From JAVKFY01 sp040223615 (GTDB lineage Bacteria > Pseudomonadota > Alphaproteobacteria > GCA-2731375), in assembly GCA_040223615.1 (NCBI GenBank), contig JAVKFY010000040.1, positions 152,125-216,124 of the forward strand: a stretch of 64,000 bases of DNA. The letters run 5' to 3'. Positions 58,537-64,000 of this stretch are shown piece by piece (position 1 is the stretch's first letter; every line of letters begins with the position of its first letter). Both the position numbers and the translations under genes were made by a program. The notes under the pieces were generated by a model. That model was given only the letters and a program-made list of their open reading frames with translations. It did not search any database and was not told where the DNA came from.

Positions 58537-58761
58537 ATGAAGCAGGACACCCACCCGGACTATCACGAGATCACCGTGGTGATGACCGACGGCACCGAAT
58601 ACACCACCCGCTCGACCTATGGCGAGCCGGGCGCGAAACTGACTCTGGACATCGACCCGAACACGCACCCGGCCTGGACTGGTGGCCCGCAGCGCGTGCT
58701 CGACACCGGCCGCGTCGCCAAGTTCCGCAACAAGTTCGGCGCCTTCAAGATCGGCGGCTGA
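58537..58761 (+). CDS. rpmE: 50S ribosomal protein L31, zinc-free type
   Basis: 74 aa from ATG 58537, AAGGAG seven to nine bases before it. MKQDTHPDYHEITVVMTDGTEYTTRSTYGEP... with the usual HPAWTG and FRNKFGAF. The classical zinc C-x-x-C is absent (TDGTEY instead), so this is the cysteine-free form; the alphaproteobacterial set commonly uses it as the main L31. An in-frame upstream extension to 58441 is not supported. Confidence 0.95.
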   Translation: MKQDTHPDYHEITVVMTDGTEYTTRSTYGEPGAKLTLDIDPNTHPAWTGGPQRVLDTGRVAKFRNKFGAFKIGG

Positions 58762-58804
58762 CGCCTGCGGGGGGCCGCCCTCAGCACGCATAATTTTCGG
58801 TTTT

Positions 58805-58900
58805 CGTCGCCCCCGACTGGATCGGGGGTCCAACTGTGCGCGTACGCCGGACGCCGTATGCGCGATCAACGCGAATGCCGGCGCACGGCCGGCATGACGG
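58805..58900. repeat. Two REP-like palindromes
   Basis: CGTCGCCCCCGACTGGATCG...GGGTCC (58805-58831) and ATGCCGGCGCACGGCCGGCA followed by TGACGG (58874-58900) lie in the 146-bp gap between rpmE and the DUF1465 gene. Each forms a GC hairpin. Confidence 0.55.
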
Positions 58901-58907
58901 CGAGGGC

Positions 58908-59354
58908 TCAGCCGCCGGCTTGACCCTCGAGGTCGTCGTCGAGCCGCTGGATGCGGCGGAATAGGCGTTCCGAGCGCCGCATCAACTCGGCCAGGGCCGA
59001 CGGTAGTTCCGCCTCGACCACCGGCTCGCCCAGGCACACGTCGGCGCCGCCCAGACGCATGGCCCCGGCTTCGACCGGGGCGTCCTCGTATTCACCCTCG
59101 GCGTAGGCCCGCTGCATTAGCAGCCAGGCCATGATGTGGGTCATCCGCGTGGTCAGGCGCATGGTCTCGACCGAATAGGCCAGCCCGCCGGCCGGCGGCA
59201 GCGCGCGGCTGTCGTCGCGGCCGCGCTGCGCGATGTAGTCGCGCGAGTCGCGCACCAGCGTCAGTGCCTCGTCGAAAAGCCGCGCGAAAAACGCGGTCGA
59301 CGCGAAACCCGCGCCCGAACCTGCCGCCACCACATTCATGCGGTTGTTGTCCAT
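58908..59354 (-). CDS. DUF1465 family protein
   Basis: 148 aa from ATG 59354. It fits DUF1465: FFARLFDEALTLVRDSRDYIAQ (about 19-40) and TMRLTTRMTHIMAWLLMQRAYAEGE (about 60-84). A conserved alphaproteobacterial helical protein without known function that regularly neighbours rpmE, as here. It is divergent from the heat-shock unit. Confidence 0.85.
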   Translation of the reverse strand: MDNNRMNVVAAGSGAGFASTAFFARLFDEALTLVRDSRDYIAQRGRDDSRALPPAGGLAYSVETMRLTTRMTHIMAWLLMQRAYAEGEYEDAPVEAGAMRLGGADVCLGEPVVEAELPSALAELMRRSERLFRRIQRLDDDLEGQAGG

Positions 59355-59415
59355 GTCCCGTCGATATCCCGGTTCGCACCCTGGCATCAATTGCTTAACA
59401 CCGCCCTGACGGGCT

Positions 59416-59444
59416 CTTGACAGGTCGGAAACCAAAACCCACAT
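59416..59444 (+). promoter_or_regulatory. Putative RpoH (sigma-32) promoter of hsp20
   Basis: CTTGACA (59416-59422), 15 bp, CCCACAT (59438-59444) matches the heat-shock consensus CTTGAAA-N13-17-CCCCAT well. It lies about 110 bp before the Hsp20 start and just before the thermometer leader. TTGACA alone could also serve sigma-70. Confidence 0.55.
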
Positions 59445-59451
59445 CCCGATT

Positions 59452-59562
59452 GCCGGGCGATGCCGTTGATCGGGTCGTCAGGCGACAACGCCGAACCCGG
59501 CCGTGAAGTTGAACGACTTGGCGGGTTCATGACTGCTGATATTGCTCAAGGAGGATATCGCG
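59452..59562 (+). promoter_or_regulatory. ROSE-like RNA thermometer in the hsp20 leader
   Basis: The 3' hairpin GATATT (59538-59543) / ATATC (59555-59559) holds TTGCT (59542-59546) opposite the SD AAGGAGG (59548-59554), the diagnostic ROSE arrangement (U-U-G-C-U against A-G-G-A-G). An upstream stem GAACCCG (59494-59500) / CGGGTTC (59522-59528) and a smaller GTCG/CGAC hairpin complete the multi-stem leader. At low temperature it would mask the ribosome site. Confidence 0.8.
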
Positions 59563-60015
59563 ATGCGAACCTACGACCTTACCCCTTTGCTGCGCTCCAG
59601 CGTCGGTTTCGACCAGTTCGACCGGCTGTTCAACGCTGTCCAGCGCGGCGACGAGAGCGTGAACTATCCCCCGTACAACATCGAGAAGCTCGATGAGGAC
59701 GACTACCGCATTTCCATGGCGGTGGCCGGCTTCGGCGAGGACGAGCTCGATGTCACGGTGAGCGAGAACTCGCTGGTGGTGACCGCCAAGCCGGCGGCCG
59801 AGGAGACGCAGGTCAAGTACCTGCACCGCGGCATCGCCCGGCGCGCGTTCGAACGGCGCTTCGAGCTGGCGGCGAACATCGTCGTCACCGCGGCTGCGCT
59901 GAAGAACGGCCTGCTGCAGATCGAGCTGAAGCGCCAGGTGCCGGAGCACCTGAAGCCGCGACGGATCGAGATCGGTGGCGCCACCACGGTCGAGCAGCCG
60001 CGCGTCGCGGCCTGA
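59563..60015 (+). CDS. Hsp20 small heat-shock protein, IbpA-like
   Basis: 150 aa from ATG 59563, after AAGGAGG. The start MRTYDLTPLLRSSVGFDQFDRLF is the IbpA/HspA class-A N-terminus. The alpha-crystallin domain spans about 33-130: YNIEKLDEDDYRISMAVAGF and FELAANIVVTAAALKNGLLQIEL, where G-L-L is the core motif. Holdase for unfolding proteins. Controlled by the ROSE thermometer and probably RpoH. A second, different Hsp20 gene follows. Confidence 0.95.
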   Translation: MRTYDLTPLLRSSVGFDQFDRLFNAVQRGDESVNYPPYNIEKLDEDDYRISMAVAGFGEDELDVTVSENSLVVTAKPAAEETQVKYLHRGIARRAFERRFELAANIVVTAAALKNGLLQIELKRQVPEHLKPRRIEIGGATTVEQPRVAA

Positions 60016-60140
60016 CCACCGAGCTCAACGCCAGTACCGCCGGCCGGGCCTCGCTCGGCGGCAGGGACCGGCCCCGGCGGGCTGGCGACGCTCGAAGCTT
60101 GTTCTCATTCAACCTGACAAAGCCACGGAGGATCAGACCC

Positions 60141-60614
60141 ATGGCCCGCAACCTGCCCAGCCTTTTCGGCTCCACTTTCCCGACCGCCTTCCCGTCCGCT
60201 TTCGGCGACATGCGCCGCGAGATGGACCGGGTGTTCGACGACTTCGGTTTCGTCCGTCCGAGCACAGCTGGCAACGGCGGTTTCGCGATGCCGGCGACCG
60301 AGGTGCGCGAGGACGACACCCAGTTCGTCATCGCCGCTGAACTGCCCGGCCTGAAGAAGGACGACATCGAGATCGACGTGCATGACGGCGTGCTCACGAT
60401 CAAGGCGGAGAAGAAGGCCGCGGAGACCAAGGAGGAGGACAACGTCCATTACTCCGAGCGTCGCTACGGCACCTACCGCCGCGATTTCCGGCTCGGCGAG
60501 AATGTCGACCTGGAGAGCATCGCCGCCGACTTCGCCGACGGCGTGCTCACGGTGAAGCTGCCGAAGACCGCGCCGGCCGAGCCGGAGAAGAAGCGTATCC
60601 AGATCGGCGGCTAA
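60141..60614 (+). CDS. Hsp20 small heat-shock protein, class B-like
   Basis: 157 aa, GGAGG nine bases before ATG. FGDMRREMDRVFDDFGF in the N-terminus, and the alpha-crystallin domain with ELPGLKKDDIEIDVHDGVLTIKAEKK (about 73-98), YGTYRRDFRLGENVD and ADGVLTVKLPK about 136-146. This belongs to the bacterial Hsp18/HspA-like branch rather than IbpA, giving a two-type pair. No ROSE sequence lies before it. The operon ends in a strong terminator. Confidence 0.95.
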   Translation: MARNLPSLFGSTFPTAFPSAFGDMRREMDRVFDDFGFVRPSTAGNGGFAMPATEVREDDTQFVIAAELPGLKKDDIEIDVHDGVLTIKAEKKAAETKEEDNVHYSERRYGTYRRDFRLGENVDLESIAADFADGVLTVKLPKTAPAEPEKKRIQIGG

Positions 60615-60636
60615 GGCGAGACGATCCCCTCTTGCA

Positions 60637-60672
60637 GGGCGGCGCCGGCAACGGCGCCGCCCTTCTTCTTTT
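60637..60672 (+). terminator. Strong intrinsic terminator after hsp20
   Basis: GGGCGGCGCCG (60637-60647), GCAA tetraloop, CGGCGCCGCCC (60652-60662), then TTCTTCTTTT. An 11-bp perfect GC stem with a T-rich tail. Confidence 0.93.
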
Positions 60673-60680
60673 CGGAATCT

Positions 60681-60991
60681 TCATGCCCGCAACAAGGGCA
60701 CGGGTGTCCGGTTGAGCTTGCGGTGATCGTCGATTCCCTATTGCCGCTCAGGCGGTTGCGTCGCTTCGGGCGGCACCGGACAGCAGTACCGCAACCGATT
60801 GGTCCAGCTTCTGGACGTGGATGCCCCGAACAAGTCGGGGCATGACGATACTATTGAAAAACATAGATAACGCGTCATGGCCCGGCTTGTCCGGGCCATC
60901 CACGTCCCTGCGGTTGCAAAGACGTCGTGGGGTGGCCGCAGGACCGGAAGGACTCAGCTGGACACCCGTGCAACAGGTGCGGGCATGACGG
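60681..60991 (+). repeat. Composite structured intergenic repeat, copy C
   Basis: 311-bp element filling the 417-bp gap after the hsp20 terminator. Terminal arms: TCATGCCCGC...CGGGTGTCCG (60681-60710) and GGACACCCG...GCGGGCATGACGG (60960-60992). GC module from CTATTGCCGCTCAGGCGG (60738...). Central stem GGACGTGGAT (60813-60822) / ATCCACGTCC (60898-60907) encloses GCCCCGA-ACAAG-TCGGGGC (60823-60841) and ATGGCCCGG-CTTGT-CCGGGCCAT (60877-60899). The third module is TTGCAAAGACGTCGTGG...CCGGAAGG. The rest of the gap holds nothing recognisable. Confidence 0.87.
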
Positions 60992-61031
60992 TCATCTCAA
61001 TGTGATTGATTGAAGCTTGGATACGACCGGA

Positions 61032-62447
61032 CTACCGCGTCGTCAGTTTCATCTCGATGCGGCGGTTGCGGCGGAAGGCGATTTCGTCGCTGCGGTCGTC
61101 GAGCGGCTGGAACTCGGCGAAGCCGGTGGGGGCCAGGCGGTTGGCCGGCACGCCCTGGTCGGCCAGGTATTTCGCCACCGAGATCGCGCGGGCGGCCGAC
61201 AATTCCCAGTTCGACGGGAACCGTTCGTTGAAGATCGGCCGGATGTCGGTATGGCCGTCGATGCGCAGCACCCAGTTCAGGTCGGACGGAATCTCGCGGG
61301 CGATGTCGAGCAGCAGCGCGGCGAGCCGGCGCAACTGTTCCTTGCCGGCAGGCCCGAGTTCGGCCGAGCCGCTGCCGAACAGCACCTCCGACTGGAACAC
61401 GAAGCGGTCGCCGACAACCTGGACATTGCGATTGTCGGCCAGCAGGCCGCGCAATCGGCCGAAGAACTCCGAACGGTAGCGCGAGAGCTCCTCCACCTTG
61501 TTGGCCAGCGCCCGGTTCAGGCGGGCGCCGAGGTCGGCGATCTGCGCCTGGTTGCCCTGGTTCTCGCGCTCGGCAACTTCCAGCAGGGCGGAGAGCTTCT
61601 TCAGTTCGTCGCGCAACGCGTTGATCTGCTGCGTCAGCGCGGCGACCTGTGCCTTGCGGGTGGCGCTGAGCTGTTCGGACTCGTCGTACTTGACCTCGAT
61701 CTGGGCCAGCAGAGCGGTGAGCTCGGCGAGCTTGACCTCGCGCGTCTCAAGCTCCTGCTGCTTGAGCGCGGTGCGCTCCTGCTGCGTGGAGAGTTCGGCC
61801 TGCAACTCCCTGGAGCGATCGCGCAGCGCGGTGAGCTGGGCCATCGCATCGTCCAGGTTGGTCTTGTACTCGTCGCGCGCGGCGGCGGCGTCGACCGCCT
61901 GGTCCTGTGCGGCCTGCAGCGCGGCGGCCATCTCGGTGACCTGGCGCTCCAGGTCGTCGCGAAGCTGCTTCAGGGCGGCCAGGTCGCGGCGCAGGCTGAC
62001 GATCTCGCGCAGCCGCAGTTCGAGGGTTTCCTTGTCGACGATGCGGGTGTCCGACGCATCCTCCAGCGCCCCTTCGGCGGCCAGCGCGCGGCGCTCCATC
62101 TCGTCGGCGCGGGTGCTGAGTTCCTCGATCTGCGCCGCGAGGTCGTCGCGGGTCGCCACCGCGCTTTGCAACGAACCGGAAAGCTGCGCCACGTTCAGAC
62201 GCAGCTCGGCATTGGCCTGGCGTTCCAGGTCGAGCAGGTCGGACAGTTCGGCGACCTGGCGGTTCAGCCGCTCCAGCGCCTCGTCCTTGCCGGAAATCGC
62301 GAAGGACAGCACCACCTGGCTGATCACGAACACCACCAGCAGGAAGATGATGACCAGCAGCAGCGTCGACAGCGCGTCGACGAAACCGGGCCAGGAGCCG
62401 GCGCCGTCGCTGTAACGGCTTCGTCCGCGTGCGCCGGACAGGGCCAA
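61032..62447 (-). CDS. MotB/OmpA-like protein with long coiled coil
   Basis: 471 aa. One transmembrane helix near the N-terminus (about 26-52) with Asp24 in PGFVDALSTLL, the place of the proton-binding Asp of MotB/TolR. Then about 230 residues of coiled coil (about 55-285), and a C-terminal OmpA/MotB peptidoglycan-binding domain: VLFGSGSAELGP (about 360-371), LRIDGHTDIRP and NWELSAARAISVAKYL near 420. It would anchor a MotA/TolQ-type motor to the cell wall. It follows the MotA-like gene by 14 bp. It has no flagellar neighbours. Confidence 0.88.
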   Translation of the reverse strand: MALSGARGRSRYSDGAGSWPGFVDALSTLLLVIIFLLVVFVISQVVLSFAISGKDEALERLNRQVAELSDLLDLERQANAELRLNVAQLSGSLQSAVATRDDLAAQIEELSTRADEMERRALAAEGALEDASDTRIVDKETLELRLREIVSLRRDLAALKQLRDDLERQVTEMAAALQAAQDQAVDAAAARDEYKTNLDDAMAQLTALRDRSRELQAELSTQQERTALKQQELETREVKLAELTALLAQIEVKYDESEQLSATRKAQVAALTQQINALRDELKKLSALLEVAERENQGNQAQIADLGARLNRALANKVEELSRYRSEFFGRLRGLLADNRNVQVVGDRFVFQSEVLFGSGSAELGPAGKEQLRRLAALLLDIAREIPSDLNWVLRIDGHTDIRPIFNERFPSNWELSAARAISVAKYLADQGVPANRLAPTGFAEFQPLDDRSDEIAFRRNRRIEMKLTTR

Positions 62448-62461
62448 GGTCTACCTCCGGT

Positions 62462-63601
62462 TCAGCCGCGGCGGCTGTCGTCGCCGAGCGCCGCCACGGT
62501 GCGGGCCAGCAGCTTGATCTCGCTGCGCAGTTCGGAGATCACCTGGTTGCGACCTTCACTCAACTCCTCCAGCACGCGCATGACGTAGACGTCGAGGTTG
62601 CGCAGGTGGTTGCGGCTGGCCTCGTCGATGCCGCTGTGGCCGTGTTCGCTGGCCAGTCGCTGCAGCACCGGGCGCATGTCCTCCTGCAACTCGACCATGC
62701 GGCCGAGCAGGTTCTGATCGGAGCTCATCTGGTCGGACAGCGCCGCCAGCCGCTCCGACAGCGCCAGCAGCGCGTTCTGGCCCGAGGCACGGCTTTCCTC
62801 GCCGCGCGCCATGGTGCGCTGCAGGTTCTCCAGGCTGTCGGCGGTCTGCTCCAGCAGCGCCTGCACGTAGACCGGCACCGACTGGTCGCCCTCGGCGACG
62901 CCGGCGCCGGAGCCGAGCCGCGTGTGCTCCGACAGATACTCTTCCAGGTCGTTGTAGAAGCGGTTCTGCGCCTGGCCGGCCTGCAGCTCCAGGAAGCCCA
63001 GCACCAGCGAGCCGGCGAGGCCGAACAGCGAGGACGAGAAGGCGGTGCCCATGCCGCCCAGCGGCGCTTCCAGGCCGGCCTTCAGCTCGTCGAAGAAGCT
63101 GGCGAAGTCGGTGGTCGCCGGGCTCAGGTTGCTGATCGTGGCGCCGACGGCTGTCACCGTCTGCAACAGGCCCCAGAAGGTACCGAGCAGGCCGAGGAAG
63201 ACCAGCAGGCCGACGAAGTAGCGCACGATGTCGCGGCTCTCGTCGAGGCGCGAGGCGATCGAGTCGAGCAGCGAGCGCATCGACAGCGTCGACAGCGACA
63301 CCCGGCCCTTGCGCTCGCGCATCAGCGAGGCCATCGGCGCCAGCAGCACCGGCGCCCGGCGCAGCGAGATCGACGGGTCGCCGCGCCGGAACGCCTCGAT
63401 CCAGTCTATTTCCGGGTGCAGCCGGGTGACCTGGCGGAAGGCGTAGGCGATGCCGGCGATCATCACCAGCACGATCAGGCCGTTCAGCGCCGCGTTGGCC
63501 AGGAAGATCTTCACCATCGGGAAGAACAGCACGCCGATGGTGACCGCGACGGCGGCCAGGAACACGATCATCCGTGTCAGGTAACGTTTGGTGCCGCTCA
63601 A
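62462..63601 (-). CDS. MotA/TolQ/ExbB-like proton-channel protein
   Basis: 379 aa. About four transmembrane helices: two at the N-terminus (about 12-50), one at FVGLLVFLGLLGTFWGLLQTV (about 127-147), the signature MotA/TolQ/ExbB helix, and one around MGTAFSSSLFGLAGSLVLGFL (about 183-203). After residue 210 there is a long helical, coiled-coil tail to the end. It is encoded between two OmpA-domain genes. With the MotB-like protein it should form a proton-driven motor of unknown task. Confidence 0.88.
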   Translation of the reverse strand: MSGTKRYLTRMIVFLAAVAVTIGVLFFPMVKIFLANAALNGLIVLVMIAGIAYAFRQVTRLHPEIDWIEAFRRGDPSISLRRAPVLLAPMASLMRERKGRVSLSTLSMRSLLDSIASRLDESRDIVRYFVGLLVFLGLLGTFWGLLQTVTAVGATISNLSPATTDFASFFDELKAGLEAPLGGMGTAFSSSLFGLAGSLVLGFLELQAGQAQNRFYNDLEEYLSEHTRLGSGAGVAEGDQSVPVYVQALLEQTADSLENLQRTMARGEESRASGQNALLALSERLAALSDQMSSDQNLLGRMVELQEDMRPVLQRLASEHGHSGIDEASRNHLRNLDVYVMRVLEELSEGRNQVISELRSEIKLLARTVAALGDDSRRG

Positions 63602-63614
63602 CGTCCGCCCTCCG

Positions 63615-64000
63615 CTACTGACCGAGCAGGATGACGTCGACGCGGTCCTCCGCCCCGCCGTCGCGGGCCACGCCGAGGGCGCGCACGTCGATGCGGGTGC
63701 TGCGGATGCCGGCTTCGATCAGGTAGGAGCGGACTGCCAGCGCCCGCGACAGCGAGGTGCGCCGGGCGCGGCTGGTGTTGTCGCCCTCGGCGCTGGCGAA
63801 GGCCTTCAGTTGCAGGCGTTGTTCGGTGTCGCGCAGCGAGCCCGCGAGCTGGCCGAGCTCGCGCTCCGCGTCGCGGGTGAGCGACGCGCTGCCGGGCTGG
63901 AAGCCAAGTGCCAGGGCGGCGCCGAGATTGGCCGGCGGATTGACCATTGCCACCTTCGGGGCGGCGGGGGTGCTGGCCCGCGGCGGGGTCGGCGCCGGTG
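63615..64000 (-). CDS. OmpA-domain protein (partial, 5' end outside window)
   Basis: The last 127 codons are visible and the frame is open to the window edge. The C-terminal 105 residues form an OmpA-like domain: LGFQPGSASLTRDAERELGQLA and RARRTSLSRALAVRSYLIEAGI, the R-x-x-S-L-S/A-R-A-x-x-V-x-x-Y motif for peptidoglycan binding. Before it is a Pro/Ala-rich linker (APTPPRASTPAAPK). GTG 63953 is an internal codon, not the start. First visible gene of the motor operon. Confidence 0.8.
   Translation of the reverse strand, partial: PAPTPPRASTPAAPKVAMVNPPANLGAALALGFQPGSASLTRDAERELGQLAGSLRDTEQRLQLKAFASAEGDNTSRARRTSLSRALAVRSYLIEAGIRSTRIDVRALGVARDGGAEDRVDVILLGQ

Noticed and set aside
61032..63601. 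Flagellar stator motA/motB
   Set aside because: The partner has a much longer coiled coil than MotB, a third OmpA-domain gene is linked and no flagellar gene is near, so the flagellar name is not used.
1..64000. CRISPR array, prophage, integrase, transposase or tRNA
   Set aside because: None was recognised on either strand. The composite repeats are not regular direct repeats with spacers, and no recombinase gene is present.

Overview
This 64-kb window is high-GC chromosomal DNA, almost certainly from an alphaproteobacterium and probably of Rhodospirillales type. The markers are GapR (DUF2312) next to DUF1244, the TrcR regulator (DUF1013), DUF1192 and DUF1465 proteins, COQ9, a three-piece PntAA/PntAB/PntB transhydrogenase preceded by a tiny aa3-oxidase subunit IV, cysteine-poor L31 and L36, and a ROSE-type RNA thermometer in front of an Hsp20 gene. 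I see no tRNA, rRNA, CRISPR array, transposase, integrase or phage gene. Genes are tightly packed, with many ATGA-type overlaps and two convergent pairs that share a CTAG as both stop codons.

Layout. 0-7.1 kb: the end of a DUF882/M15-like gene, small ABM, YHS and VOC proteins, then a five-gene operon with a TAXI-type TRAP transporter (binding protein plus fused permease), a two-helix membrane protein, an atypical NAD epimerase and an EthD-like protein. 7.1-13.2 kb: a quinone oxidoreductase, a divergent LeuC/LeuD-type dehydratase pair, a PEP-CTERM protein, and an LLM oxidoreductase / MBL hydrolase / 72-aa protein operon. 13.2-25 kb: a TPR protein, the glycolate oxidase operon glcD-glcE-glcF, two methyltransferases, rpmJ, pyruvate kinase, glycerate 2-kinase with a divergent IclR regulator, and a PanE-type reductase. 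Glycolate oxidase, glycerate kinase and pyruvate kinase would cover several steps of a glycolate-to-pyruvate route; the carboligase and tartronate-semialdehyde reductase steps are not in the window.

25-36 kb: a PAS histidine kinase, N-formylglutamate amidohydrolase with a YbdK-type ligase, DUF1244-GapR, a 3-hydroxyacyl-CoA dehydrogenase lacking the hydratase half of its usual fusion, an EamA transporter, an SDR without the catalytic Tyr, and a 1155-aa fused indolepyruvate:ferredoxin oxidoreductase. 36-46 kb: a GGDEF protein, purEK, COQ9-def, pntB-pntAB-pntAA with the aa3 subunit, an ABC1/UbiB kinase and an M3 oligopeptidase. 46-59.4 kb: a sigma-54 response regulator, two YdcH-like proteins, an acyl-CoA ligase, TrcR, a quinone reductase, DUF1192, a candidate small RNA, a GST, a Met/Cys-synthesis PLP enzyme with a structured leader, an alpha/beta hydrolase, a cupin, an ABC exporter, rpmE and DUF1465. 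59.4-64 kb: a heat-shock unit (RpoH-like promoter, ROSE thermometer, two Hsp20 genes) and a MotA/MotB-like proton-channel operon running off the window.

The most unusual item is non-coding. A composite intergenic element of about 290-310 bp occurs three times (47849-48141, 55911-56194 inverted, 60681-60991). Each copy has terminal inverted arms, a conserved GC hairpin module and a central GGACGTGGAT-type stem enclosing two REP-like hairpins. The terminal arms differ between copies yet remain self-complementary within each copy. Simpler REP-like palindromes of the same style lie in other gaps, one of them inside the glc operon.
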